Positions 1 through 12,775 of a DNA stretch of 64,000 nucleotides are shown piece after piece. Location of the stretch: NCBI GenBank assembly GCA_030544235.1, contig CM060477.1, positions 20,667,934-20,731,933 on the forward strand, given 5' to 3'. A program made the position numbers and the translations under genes. The stretch is from Lepturacanthus savala. Taxonomy: Eukaryota > Chordata > Actinopteri > Scombriformes > Trichiuridae. How positions within the stretch are numbered: position 1 is the first letter of the stretch; every line of letters begins with the position of its first letter. The notes beneath the pieces are model-generated. The model made no database searches and had not been told where the DNA came from. It worked only from the letters and a program-made list of their open reading frames with translations.

Positions 1-120
1 TCCATCCATCCATCCGTCCATCCGTCCGTCCGTCCGTCCGTCCATCCATCCGTCCGTCCATCCATCCAACCATCCATCCATCCATCCATCCATCCACCCA
101 TCCATCCATCGACCATCCAC
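1..120. repeat. (TCCA)n/(TCCG)n tetranucleotide array
   Basis: Tandem TCCA units interspersed with TCCG units; the array begins before the window. The complementary GGAT motif is also the 3' tail of the RTE-like LINE near 35.5 kb, so this could be the tail of an antisense LINE lying to the left. That cannot be checked here. Confidence 0.95.
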
Positions 121-1577
<1,457 letters not shown>

Positions 1578-1589
1578 CCCCCAGAGCCA

Positions 1590-2055
1590 ATTACTTCTCC
1601 TCCATCATATCAAATAACTGCCATAATCCTAAAGTCCTTTTCAAAACCATTAACTCCGTCATTTCTCCTCCACCCAATACCAGCCTTGTTACGTCACCTG
1701 CCAAATGTGAAGAGTTTTTAAACCATTTCATACATAAAGTGGAAGCCATTAAGACATCCCAGCTCCTCCCCTTATCTGCTCATCCAACCTGCCTCATCCA
1801 CTCTCTCAGTCATCATCTCCACCATGAAACAAACAACCTGCCCACTAGATACTATCCTAAAAGATGTCTTGGATGTCACAGATACAAGCATCCACTCTGT
1901 CATCAATAGATCCATCACCACCGCCACTGTCCCAGCCTGTTTCAAACATGGAGTCATCCAGACACTTCTGCATGCAGTCAACCACCTCAGCTACCCTGTC
2001 CTGTGGCGTCCCACAAGGTTCAATCCTAGGTCCCATCCTGTTTGGGGACAAATAT
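1590..2055 (+). mobile_element. LINE fragment (L2/Jockey-superfamily), RT-domain relic with internal deletion
   Basis: The linker before the reverse transcriptase reads AKCEEFLNHFIHKV in one frame (about 1698-1740). It is followed by TTCPLDTIL and VPACFKHGVIQTLL (1838-1965), which match the start of the RT domain of fish L2-like LINEs. Almost at once the sequence reads CGVPQGSILGPILF (about 2003-2046), the conserved RT motif that normally lies roughly 100 or more residues further on. The block between, including the first catalytic Asp region, is therefore missing. Frames change at least twice, so this is a dead copy. Nothing of the endonuclease or 3' part follows; the sequence becomes anonymous after 2055. 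The clade name is by motif recognition and could equally be a close Jockey-superfamily relative. Confidence 0.8.
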
Positions 2056-3590
2056 TGTTTTATATTTTATATATGTCAATTGTTTGGTATATATTTCTCC
2101 ATATAATCTGCATTAATATAATCTTTTTATACATCTGTTTATTCCAGGTATACTCATGTAATTGAACAGTTTTATGTCGTTTTAAAGACATAATATGTCA
2201 ATTTTCCAGATAAAATATCAGAAAATGACTAAACCTGTGCATGTGTTATAATGTTATAATTAGGGGTGGGACTTGATAAAAAAAAAAAAATAATAATAAT
2301 TACAGGTTAACGCAAGGTTACTATGACAACCACAAACAATAGTCTGATTATATTCGTAGTGAGGTCTCTGTGTAGCCTGAGATATTTGTCAACTGGGTCG
2401 TTGTATGGAAATAGATTTTTGTTTTACCGGGGAACGAAAATATACAGTTAAAAAAAAATTGGCTAGTGTAGCTGGGGCCTCAGTCTCAGAACTGAAGAAG
2501 GCTTTTGGATGAAAGTGAAATGTCTTTAAACAATCTAAGAAGTCCAGTTTATTCAGTTCAGCTTGTCTCTACAACTATTTCAATGACTGGGTTTGTTTTG
2601 GAGAGAAGTAATTCAGCTACTTCTACATCTTTATATATGTATTTTAAGTTATGAGAGAAAAGAGCTTAGCTACTGTTATCTCTAATGATTCCATGTGACT
2701 TTATGATATAATAGTAGCCATCTGTTATTAGAATGAAAGCCCCAGAGCAGCAAAATTACATATTGTGCATTTATTCGTCAGAACCTGCTATTGTCTTCCA
2801 CATCCATCATATCTAGTAGCAGCCGTGGTTTTCTACTCATGAGGACACATTGAATGTCTACTTCTGCTGGTGAATAGATGACAAGTAACAATGTCAAAAC
2901 TGGAATTTGATCAAATGTTACAGATTATGGTGAAAACAGCAGGTCTGACACTCTGAACTTTTAGGGACAGCTGTTCACAAGGTTGTGTAGAATTTGAATG
3001 TTTCGGTGTTTGGTTCCAGATAAAGAGGGTTTGTGAAAAATGTAGATTGATATAAATAAAAGAAAAATCTTACAGGAACACAACTAGAGCACATGCTCAG
3101 TTATGAATCATAACTCGTGACTAGTAACAATCACATTCAGGCTAATTATCTAACACTGACTGTGAAATATTTCCATAGATTCATTGGTTTGTTCAGAAAG
3201 ACAGCTGCTTTTTTCTTTGGCTAATAATATACATTCTTTTAAACACAAAAAGAGAAACAATTATCCATTCTGGAGAAATCTAAACCAAACAGATCAAATC
3301 TGTTCTGATGTGTTTATACTGATCCTCTAAAATATTTTTTGGCAGCCTGAGATGTGACCTGATGTACAGACATTTAATGTTGTTTTAAGAATTACAAGAA
3401 TAATGTGTCATCCATGATGTGAGCTTTTGGCTGATGACAACAGTATAGTTTCTGATAAGTGAATGAGTCCTTTTGTTCCTTCCACGTGATAATGGCCCAA
3501 AAATGTCAGAAAAGTGTTATATTTAGACCAAAAAGAAACACAATTTGTGATTTTAACCTTTGCATGTTTTAAGATTGTTTACCCAGCTGT

Positions 3591-3592
<2 letters not shown>
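2056..3592. other. Non-coding stretch with one dispersed-repeat-like motif
   Basis: Mostly AT-rich anonymous DNA with an A-rich run near 2277-2292. At 2485-2560 there is a block of the form CTGAAGAAG...TTGGATGA...GAAA...AAGTCCAGTTTA that I recall as a frequent dispersed repeat in fish genomes; its class is uncertain. No open frame of note. Confidence 0.5.

Positions 3593-3639
<47 letters not shown>
3593..3639. repeat. (GT)n microsatellite
   Basis: About 23 uninterrupted GT units followed by a G-rich run (GGGGGGTGGGGGTG). Confidence 0.97.
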
Positions 3640-3948
3640 GGGGGGTGGGGGTGACGGCATCGTGGCGGTGCAAGCGTGTGTGTCTTATTTCTACCTCATG
3701 TTCACAAAAACCCTTACAGGACTAGAGCTTTTTTTTCTCAGCTCATTCAACTGTCCACAAGCTGTCGTTGTTAAGTTGTGCATTGGGTGTAACGAGGTCA
3801 AACTAAAAGTGATGCACTTGAAATGTCAATAATCATTGTCCATGGATACTGTGTGTGCGTAACAGCAAGTACAGTAGGTCAAAGTTGAAGCAGGAAGTGA
3901 TGTAGCTGTATTCCAAGATTTCCTTTTTTTTCCTCGATGTGTTTACAA

Positions 3949-3991
3949 GTGTGTGTGTGTGTGTGTAAGTGTGTGTGTGTATGTGTGTGTG
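3949..3991. repeat. Imperfect (GT)n microsatellite
   Basis: GT units interrupted by AA and AT. It abuts the antisense LINE fragment that starts near 4005. Confidence 0.9.
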
Positions 3992-4004
3992 AGCTGGAGA
4001 GTTC

Positions 4005-4090
4005 AACAGTCTGATGGCTGATGGAAGCTCATCACGTATTAAAGCATTCCTGGTTCTGGTTGCAGTGACATTGATGTCTTGCTGTGTGAC
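4005..4090 (-). mobile_element. LINE ORF2 C-terminus fragment (antisense)
   Basis: On the minus strand the sequence reads TATRTRNALIRDELPSAIRLLNS. This has the form of the extreme C-terminus of Jockey/L2-superfamily ORF2 proteins, where an R-rich patch is followed by SFFP.A..LLN. Here the F/P positions are altered. Only about 28 codons are recognisable. The same kind of terminus is seen on the + strand at 9.1-9.3 kb. Confidence 0.45.
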
Positions 4091-4099
4091 TGATAGTAA

Positions 4100-5960
4100 C
4101 ACAGCAGCCCATTTACTATGTATAAGGAGTATATATGGTAGGGAAAAATCAACAATGCCTAAATGCAGTAAATAAAGCAGGCGATTTATAACAACTATAA
4201 GCTGCTTTTATTTCAGCAGGTCTGAACTGGACACTTTTAGTGACAACTGTTGGGAAGGTTGTGTAGAATTTGAACATTCCAGATAATTAAAGAGGGTTTG
4301 TGAAAAATCCTGATTGAAATACATAGACAGACAGATATTTTTTATCTTTATCATAAAGATATGATGTGGATTGGATGGCTAGTAGCCCACATTACACACT
4401 ATATAACATACAATGTTACACCCATACAACTCAATAAATGTATTACTCATTGCTGGACAAGGTGTGGTATTTGCATTATGTTAAGTGTATATAAAATAAA
4501 GTATGTATAATGTTATCACCTCAGCAATACATTTTAAACAACAACTTTATAATAATAGTGTATTGAAGGGCAGATGAGTGTGTGGGTGTAGCAGTTCCAT
4601 TAGTGTAAACACAGCAGACATGGCGTGGTGGTGACTGCTCTGTTTCCTGCTTCCCTGCTAAAGGCTGAACGCTGACATCAATGACCTGCGTGTGTCATGT
4701 GGGGAAACAGTCTGCATAGAAAATATTTATTTTGTGCATGCGTGCTCGCATGCTTTTTCAACCAACAACCCCACGCCCACCGACCTGTACCCGGGCACCA
4801 TATTGTTTTCGCATCTGGTTTATTGGTTTGTCTAAAAAGAGATGCAGTTAAAAGGTTTATTTTGGTGCCTCGGAGTGAAATGAAAGTGACCAACGCTTTT
4901 TTACGATGGCTTTTTCTCATCATAAAGTTTTCAAGTCACGACTATTCGCTTTTTGTTTTCTTCTTCTTACCGTCATCTCCCGTTCACACAGTATCTGTAT
5001 CCCGTGAAAATGTGGCAGCCAGAGAACTCAGGCTCCAGTCTCAAATTAATCTGTATTTGCATTGCTTTAATTATACATATAATATGTTTTTTGTATTTTT
5101 CATCCTATTTTCATGTACATAACCTGATTAATGTGCTACTTGCAATTTTGTATTGGAGAGAAATGCTGACTATGTCAAATTAGACTAATTAGTCTCAATT
5201 ATAATGAATCAGTATTGATTTGAAACTTTATACAGAAAGTTGCATTACTGTTTGTCTGCCATATGCCATAGAACTATTTTAAAAAGCTAGATTTAAGGAT
5301 AGACAGCTATCTTTAGTCTTATTTTACAACTTCTCCTATAGTAAAGCTGACTCACTTTGAACTAGGCTTTATTACCATGAAAACTGTATCAGTTCAGGAT
5401 AGTCAGATCAGATTTCTGCTTCCTCCTGATTTTCTAACGTTTTATTTTAAATAATTCTGGTGACTTGCTGGTCCTGAATTGGCAGCAAATGTAGATTTTT
5501 TTTTGGATTCTTAGAACTCCAACTGCTGCAACCACCACTCCACATCATGAGGTAGGACAGAGATGACTTGTAGCTTCTCACTGAGGTTGTGGAGGGGCTA
5601 GTTCATTATAATGACCCATCAACTGACTGTTCATTCCTGGAATTGGTCTGTGATATTAAAGCCCATCATGGTTCATGTCTACATGTTAGTGTGACATTGA
5701 TGTGATATCCTTTTACGCTCTGATGACAGTATCTGTCGAAATGCCTGAAATGTTCATCGGGTCATTCCACTGACACTCCTCTATAAAATAATGAGCTGAA
5801 CAGAGTCATTCTACTTGATGCAGGCCTTTTGAACCATGAACCTGGAAATCTACTTCGTGTATTACTCTAACTCACAGTTCACTGATAATAAAACAATATT
5901 GCAATTCTGTGACTTGGACAATGGACGATATGTGCTTGCATTGATTAATCGTTTAATAAC
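4100..5960. other. Non-coding stretch, nothing recognised
   Basis: No family motifs on either strand. The 141-codon frame at 4697-5122 (+) has no recognisable domain, overlaps frames of similar size on both strands and has low-complexity F/S/C-rich stretches, so I do not call it a gene. Confidence 0.55.
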
Positions 5961-5962
5961 TA

Positions 5963-6275
5963 CTTGGGCAGTGGTGACCTAGGGGTTAGAGGAGCAAGCT
6001 CGTGACTGGAGGCTTGTCGGTTCACTTCCTGTACTGACAGGATATATCTGGGTGGGGGAAGTGAACGAGCAGTGCTTGTCCCTCCCTTGTTACCACAACT
6101 AAGGTGCCCTTAACTCCGTCTGCTCCAGTGGAGCCGTTTAATGGCTGGCAGATCAGACTGTGGTTGCATTGAGCAGCTTCCAGGTGTGAATGTGTCTGGG
6201 CTTCCCCTTGAAAAATAGATCTTTGCATCTTAGCGGGACCAACCTGGTTAAATAAAGGCTAATACATATATTATT
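5963..6275 (+). mobile_element. tRNA-derived SINE (family C)
   Basis: The 5' part is tRNA-like: GTGACCTAGGGGTTAGAGG resembles a pol III A box, and CGGTTCACTTCC about 45 bp later is a decayed B box (expected GGTTCGANTCC). A unique body follows, with GGTGCCCTTAACTCC and GCTCCAGTGGAGCCG. The copy ends in GGTTAAATAAAGGCTAATAC, the kind of 3' tail that such SINEs share with a partner LINE. The B box is mutated, so this copy is unlikely to be transcribed. The architecture is direct from sequence; the family label is mine. Confidence 0.75.
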
Positions 6276-7014
6276 TATTCTGTTATAAATGCTAATTATG
6301 AACATGTCTTTTTTTTTTATTTTAGACCACCTTTTGGGTTACATTAACCCAACAGGAATGCATAACCCAATATAATAATGTGTAGGGTTATCCCAATAAT
6401 CCAAATTGGATTGGATAGGAGCATCAGACTAATGTCTGACCAGCTGCTCTCTCTGTGAAGAAGAGAGGAGGGGGCGGGGCTGTGCTCCCAGAATAACTGA
6501 CTGACCAGCTGACCAATAGGGATTTTTTACTCTCCAAATATACTCAGTATTAAAACATAAAGGTGATAAAGGTAAAGTTTCTAACGTCCAACCAAAAACA
6601 TCTGGAGGAAAAGAAGTGGAAGCTTTCTAAATGGAACACAGTTAGGCATTAGGCAGGTCCTGATCATTTCCCCTCATGTTCTACAGTAGCTCTCTATCAT
6701 CCATTAGGGCCTCAATCCATCCATTAATCACCTTTCACCTCATTTCAGCTCACTCAGATGAAACAAAACAGTGGAGCTATGTGAACGTGGATGGGGAATG
6801 TGGATGTAATCACGTAACAGAGGAAACATACGTATGCACTCAAAGACCTGCTGCAGTGTGTCTGCTGTACCACAGGAAGGACTCCCTCTGTGCTGTGGTC
6901 ATGCAGGATGAGCTCGACTTAATTATTAATTGTTCCTCATATTTGGAAACTACATGCGTGATTCATGCCATAGCTATGCCCTAATTGACAAAAATGTATG
7001 TTTAAGTGAGTGAC
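6276..7014. other. Non-coding stretch, nothing recognised
   Basis: It contains a small inverted repeat, TGGGTTACATTAACCCA near 6335-6355, and several nearby AACCC/GGGTT words. The 102-codon frame at 6676-6984 has no recognisable domain. Confidence 0.5.
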
Positions 7015-7735
7015 AAAACAGGCTCTAACGATCAGACTCCTGACAGGCTGAGGCCTACCAGTCAGAAAGTCATGTGGCCAGTCACAGATGGGGTGTAGTC
7101 CAATGGAAAACAGTTTGTCAGTGAGCTTTTTCAGGGGTGACTGTAGTGAACATGGAGCTGTAGTCAATAACGAACATCCTGACATAGGAGTCTTTATTCC
7201 CCGGGTGTGTAAGGGAGACATGCAGGGCAGTGGTGATGGCATCCAAGGTGGACCTGTTGGGTCTGAAGGCATGTGGGTCAGCATCACTCTCTTGAACCAC
7301 TTGCTACTGGCCTGTAGCCATTCAGGCAGGTGAACCCTTAACCTAACCCAACCGTGTTGGGGAGGGGCATGATGATAGCGGTCTTGAAGCAGGGGTTGAC
7401 AGTTCTCTGGCTCTCTGTTAGAGTGATTGAATATGGAGGTGAGAACTTCTTCAGCTCATTAGCACATGCCTCTGGTGGGGTGAGGGGGGTGGAGGTCTCG
7501 AGGTGAGGTCATCAGGCAGGCTGTCTGCGTCACCGATGGTAGTGTTGCTGCTCCTGTAGTCCAGGGTTAGTGGAATAGAAGCCATCCAGCTTCTTTCTGT
7601 GCTTCTTGGCTGCTGTGGCTACTTTGCGACTTTGAACTCTGTCTCATTGCCAGATGTAAACGCATTGGAGCAAGCGTGACATACCTGACTGTTTATCCAG
7701 GCTTCTGAATAGGAAACTTCCTGACTTGTATGGAG
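7015..7735 (-). mobile_element. LINE fragment (Jockey-superfamily), linker and N-terminal RT domain, antisense
   Basis: Read on the minus strand from 7640 down: a linker with EACANELKK and TSIFNHS; then TVNPCFKTAIIMPLP with a frameshift; then LNGYRPVA; then AFRPNRSTLDAITTALH...YVRMFVIDYSSMF (7118-7290); then IGLHPICDWPHDFLTGRPQPV (about 7035-7100). This is the ordered N-terminal half of a fish LINE reverse transcriptase. In the first catalytic block the Asp of IDYSS is kept, with M in place of A before F. The YxDD block and the rest of ORF2 are absent. Frameshifts and stops make it a pseudogene. The 5' limit is approximate: sequence up to about 7735 looks like the same element but is too diverged to bound. 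Confidence 0.82.
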
Positions 7736-7739
7736 GGCA

Positions 7740-8242
<503 letters not shown>

Positions 8243-8379
8243 TGGGCTTTAGGAAACCTTAAAGGTACAACGTGTAAGATTTGTCCACCTGGTCCAAACA
8301 TAATGGGTGAGTAATAGCAGTGAGTAGAGTGTGAGTGTGTGTATTAAGGGTGTAACCTATAATCTCACGATGTGGTATG

Positions 8380-8600
8380 ATCAGTGATGGGAATAACAAT
8401 GTTAAAATAAACATTGTTACTGATTGTGTTCCATTTTTCAGTAACAATAATCTAATTACTTTTTCTGTTGTTACATTGTTGTTACTGACATTCTATTACT
8501 ATGTGTTACTATGGGTACAATACACAATAATGAGGTCATGATAAAGATACAATATTATAATACATCTTACAATGCATGTAATACAATATTACGGTATTTT
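8380..8600. mobile_element. Possible hAT-like MITE remnant
   Basis: The block starts GTGATGGGAATAACAATGTT and is rich in GTTACT/AGTAAC words, including CAGTAACAATAATCTAATTAC. I recognise this composition from the ends of fish hAT-type nonautonomous elements that begin AGTGATGGGAATAAC. No matching opposite end or target duplication was found, so the boundaries are guesses. Confidence 0.35.
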
Positions 8601-8727
8601 TTAACAGTTGTGAATGAGGAACATATGACCTTTTATTTGAAAGACACAAAATAAAAATCAACGTTGTGGTATGGTGACTGTTTGTAATGCTTTATAACTG
8701 TTTTAACTGTTAAATGAAAAATATTTT

Positions 8728-8880
8728 GCGACCCGATTGCCGAGTGGTTAGGCTGCATACCGTATGGGTTAGTGTGTCCGGAACAGTGAGCCCCCAAATC
8801 CTGGCTTGTTGGCAAGCCTGCATGTCATTCCCCTACTCTCTAAAATGCTAAAAAACAAAACAAAAAAAATCTTTAAAAAA
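8728..8880 (+). mobile_element. tRNA-derived SINE fragment (family D)
   Basis: The block begins CGACCCGATTGCCGAGTGGT, in which ATTGCCGAGTGGTTAGG is a clear A-box region. The B box is too decayed to see. The body ends GCATGTCATTCCCCTACTCT and runs into an A-rich tail. I recall this head and tail as a common fish SINE. Because it lacks a tRNA-like acceptor stem and B box, it is not a tRNA gene. Confidence 0.5.
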
Positions 8881-9059
8881 AAGAAATGTATCAGCACATT
8901 CACTGATTCAGAAGGAGTAGATGTTCTTTTGAAGATGCTTGAAGGTTTTTCTGGGAAACTGCGTTAGACACAAATTATTACACAATGTCGAGTACTTTAT
9001 ATACATCATAAAGCATGTCTGCAGGGGATATTTAGGAAGACAGAACTCTTGTCTCTTTT

Positions 9060-9300
9060 TGTCACAGAGGAGCAATAGAAAGCATCCTGACTGGAAACAT
9101 TACAAAGTGATGTGTGTGAGAAGCCAGCACACAGCCAGGCCGGCCGCAGCTTGTCCATCACATCCATCCTGCCGCTGTCTGGTACGCGAAAAACAGAAGC
9201 GTCCGCTGCCAAACCACCAGACTACGGAGTGGGCTTCTTTATTCAGGCTGTGACGCTTGACTCTACCGCAACCTCTGAACACAACTATGAATAAATAACT
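9060..9300 (+). mobile_element. LINE ORF2 C-terminus (Jockey-superfamily), truncated
   Basis: RAIESILTGNIT (about 9071-9106) matches the AxESILT block near the C-terminus of ORF2 in this LINE group. After diverged sequence, SVRCQTTRLRS (about 9199-9231) and, one frame over, GFFIQAVTLDST (9232-9267) give the terminal R-rich/SFFP.AV.LLN motif. The intervening segment is shorter than usual, so there is an internal deletion as well as a frameshift. A short AT-rich 3' end follows. The copy is 5'-truncated, the normal outcome of LINE integration. Confidence 0.6.
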
Positions 9301-9324
9301 TGCGTCTACATGTTCTAGATTGCA

Positions 9325-9510
9325 CACTGCTTGAGGACAGCACATTGGTGCATTGATTACTGCTGTTGCCTCAAACTAAGAAGATCTTGGGGTTTGAATC
9401 CGCAGGGCTCTGGCCTCCTCATGCCCAGATTAACTGTTGGCCCACAGTCCGAACACATCAAGGTTTGGCTAATTGGAAATTCCAAATTGCCTGTGTGCAT
9501 AAAGGGCTGT
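9325..9510 (+). mobile_element. tRNA-derived SINE (family B), diverged
   Basis: The tRNA-like head contains CATTGGTGCATTGATTACTG, then TTGCCTCAAACTAAGAAGAT, and a B-box-like GGGGTTTGAATCCGCA. The body has CACAGTCCGAACACATCAAG and GGCTAATTGGAAATTCCAAA. Each block matches the better copies at 47.4, 50.7, 51.8 and 54.3 kb in the same order (GTGGTxxAGTGG, TTGCCTCACAGCAAGAAGGT, GGTTCGAxxCC, CACAxxCCAAAGACATGC, TTAATTGGAGACTCTAAATT). This copy is missing the 3' third. Confidence 0.65.
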
Positions 9511-10653
9511 TTCCATGTGGCTAACATGGCTTCTTGCTTCTCTTGCTTGCATCTTAGTTATTCTGAAAGGGAATACTATACAGCTGTATAGGACAATTGT
9601 TTGTATAGGTTTCCTAAATGTTTCCCCCAAATGGGTCAAAATGCCTTTGGGAAAAATTAAAAAAGACGAAAGGGAAACATCTTTAGCCTTTAGTTGCCAT
9701 TAAAGCTTCATGATTCAGTCTAATTTTCATCCAGACAGTCAAGGGTTTTTACCGGGAGCCGAATTATCCTCAGAGCTCTCACTCTCCAAAGCAAACAGAC
9801 TCGGTGATTAAAACCAGTAAACACACTGAATAAAGCAGTTTCATGTTAGAACAATCTGTGTTCGTTTTATACTTTTTTGGCGGACGTCTGGATGTGGCAG
9901 CATGCGGGGCTGCTCTTAAAATCAGCTTCAAATAGTTTAAGATCCAGACGTTCCAGATTTTACTGGGAGATGGATTATCTGCAGATGTCTTCTCTTCATC
10001 TCCAAAGCAAATTTTTAATAGACATTTTAATCCATAAAAAAATACATATTGTGCCTTTCAACAGATAAAATCGTCATCTATTTAATATGGAAGCTGACGA
10101 GTCTGCAAATGTAGCAAATTACAGTAACATGTTCTGCAGGGGTTCCTATACTATATTGTAATCCTACAAAAAAAAATAAAGGTTATTAACTCATTTTGCC
10201 ATTTTGCTGTCAACAAAATGACAAACTTCTGAAATTGTAATTCAAATTTCAGTATGTAGAACTTTCCGAACTCCATCCTCCAACTGGCTTACTATGAATC
10301 TGGTTTTGGTTTGAAGTGAAAAACAGAATCTCAGCTTGTCATAATGTCTGTTATTGTAGTCCCAGCTCTTAAATGCAGCATAAAGCCTGAAGGAGATGAT
10401 AGTAATTATCTCAGTGATTTAAGTGCCACTTAGGACTGAAGATTAGAGATTTGGCCACAACACAGGCACGTGAGGAGGAATTGATGTTTGCACTGACATC
10501 CATGTACTGAGATAATTATTACCCTCAGACTGGATGATGATACAGCAAAAAGCTGATCAAGCTGCCTCAGCGCAGACTGAGAAATAAAGAGCAGTAGCAA
10601 GAGGACACACAGATACCTGTGCATTAATGGAAATGTGTGTTGGTGTGTGTGAG
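9511..10653. other. Non-coding stretch, nothing recognised
   Basis: No protein motifs or repeat ends recognised. Two blocks (about 9735-9790 and 9910-9990) share words such as CTCTCACTCTCCAAAGCAAA and CTTCATCTCCAAAGCAAA, hinting at an old local duplication. Confidence 0.45.
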
Positions 10654-10680
10654 TTTGTGTGTGTGTGTGTGTGTGTGTGC
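10654..10680. repeat. (TG)n microsatellite
   Basis: About 13 TG units, preceded by shorter interrupted GT runs from 10633. Confidence 0.93.
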
Positions 10681-11434
10681 ACAAAGATGTAAGCATGCCA
10701 TGAGTGTTTGTTGACATTCTTTGGGTTGCCTGGTCACATTCAGTACTCCTCTATGCCTTGCTTATGAGAACAGTAAATGCCGTCATGGATTGCTTCTTCA
10801 TGTAATTGCCCTCCCAACTCCCTTTGCACACAAACACACACAAACCCAAATGATCAAATGGTGCCCTCTTTTCTCCGTCGTTGCAGAGTTCAGTGTAGAC
10901 AGGCTTCATTAACAGGGAACAGAGAGCAGAGGAAACCACACTGGGGACAGATGTTTCCAACCATCATAGGTAGTAATTTGGACTTTTAACTATATGGGGG
11001 GAGCCTATTGTCTGAGAGGCCTATCCACGCAGGAAATCCATAAACATCCACGGTCCAAAAATTGCTCTTCTAATAAAACCTGTTTCTACAAATAAATGTG
11101 CTTTGTCTCTGAATGATTTACCTTGAACATTGTCCATTAGCTACAGTGTGCATTGTCTTTCTTTTATAAACAGTTTTATTTTTATAATGAAAAAGATCGT
11201 ACTTTGATACTCTCTAATAAAAAAAGGCTGTTGGGACCAGCAGCATAATTTATGACTGGTTTCAACAGCTTCCTGACTTAAATGCTGTGAAGATCGCAGA
11301 GGACAAACTGGCCACACACATATCCAGTCAGCCAGAAGCAGCTGCAAAAGCAGAAAGATATTAGTATTGCAAAAAACATATTTTGGTACTTATTATTATG
11401 GTATATGGTCTGTATTTGTACATTAATCAGAAGA
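10681..11434. other. Non-coding stretch, nothing recognised
   Basis: Only short frames of about 60-70 codons without domains. An interrupted CACACAAACACACACAAACC run lies at about 10826-10845. Confidence 0.5.
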
Positions 11435-11600
11435 TTGATTACTCCAGTCAACATGTTGAAATGTCCTTGGACAAAATACCAAATCCCAAATTTTGTGTGT
11501 GAAAATATCTAAATGATTTGAATATTAGATCCAGTTGGCACCCAGCGTGGTAGCCATCAGTGAATCGGTGTCGTAGGTAGCATAACTGTACGTGGGAATT
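11435..11600 (+). mobile_element. Possible SINE family A fragment, strongly diverged
   Basis: AACATGTTGAAATGTCCTTGGACAAAATACC matches the GTxxATGTGTCCTTGGGCAAGA block of the family A copies at 13.7 and 35.8 kb. The following TAAATGATTTGAATATTAG and GGCACCCAGCGTGGTAGCCA fit the next blocks in order. No head or 3' tail is visible. Confidence 0.4.
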
Positions 11601-12664
11601 GCCGTCCCATGTGAGGACTTATGATGGAACGTCATATCTACGAACAAACACACCCAGCACATCCACAGTGTGTATCCCAGTGGAATAAAAGTGGCCTGTT
11701 ATGTTGTTAATCTTCCAAGAACATCAGACGAACAGGGCCCTGCTGGCTTCTTTCCAGACAGTTATACAGCAAGCTGCTCTTCTGACCTCCTGTGTAACAT
11801 TCCTGAAGGACATCCTGAAGACGAACAATGGCAGAGAACAAAGGTGGTCAGCGGTTCCCAAGCTCCCCGTCCCTATGCGCAACACTGGCAATAAAACCAG
11901 GATGGACATGACACCATGCTAACTCTGGACTCTATTTGAGAGTGACCCCCTCCCTTAGATGTCATTGGAACACTCCTTTCTCCTGCACAACTTGGATCCC
12001 TGCTAATATCCCTTGTCTTAAAAACATGAAAGTACAAAGCTCATCCTGAAATCTCATATGTTGGTGTCAATTTCCGTCAAGCCACATATATCATTCATAG
12101 CCTGATTTATATAATATTTTAATTTTAAAAAGATGATGAAAATGGATCTTTTTTTTACTGTCAGGATTTCCTGATTGTTTGAGTAATAAAAAAATTGGGC
12201 AATTTACTCTGTAAAATCCTTGGACTCTAAAATGTTACCATGATGAGAAAATCATTTAACCCCGGCTTTTCCAATGTTCAGATTTCTGGAAATGTATGCA
12301 AACTAGTGCATATTAAGTTATATATTGGATAATTTTCATATTGAAACATCATATATCAGTATCTTGCGCACTGTTCCTTCCTTAATTAATGAATTAAGTA
12401 ATTCAAAAATCAATCACTAGGGTTGACTGAACTTTGATGCTAGTATTTAAAGATGCTGAGTGTCAGGCTCATCCTGTGACCTAAATCTCTGGCCAATCAC
12501 TGGCCAGCAGCCTGGTTATGTCACAATAAAGTAACAGCTTAGTAACAAGGAACCCTGAAGTAGGGGACACCAAAAGTAGTACCAGGTAACAGATTGTCAT
12601 TGAAATGTATAAAAGCAAACACCATCCAGGGGAAACATGCCACTAGTTAGACTGTCAATCATTT
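11601..12664. other. Non-coding stretch, nothing recognised
   Basis: The overlapping frames at 11670-11922 (both strands, 60-74 codons) have no recognisable domain. The rest is AT-rich. Confidence 0.5.
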
Positions 12665-12667
12665 CTA

Positions 12668-12775
12668 TGTCAGCTTATTCCTCACTGGAGTCACGGGGGT
12701 CTGCTGGAGCCAATCCCAGGGTACTGTGGGTGAAAAGGCAGGGATACACCCCAGACAGGTCACAAGCCTATCGTG
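12668..12775 (-). mobile_element. SINE family B, 3' fragment (antisense)
   Basis: The + strand reads CTTATTCCTCACTGGAGTCA, then GGGGTCTGCTGGAGCCAATC, CAGGGATACACCCCAGACAG and AGCCTATCGTGG. This is the reverse complement of the 3' third of the family, closely matching 47.4-47.6 kb and 50.75-50.86 kb. The element is cut off after that block, so the tRNA-like head is missing. Confidence 0.75.

Noticed and set aside
4697..5122. 141-codon plus-strand open frame
   Set aside because: No recognisable domain, overlapping frames on both strands, low-complexity hydrophobic C-terminus without the look of a transporter or receptor.
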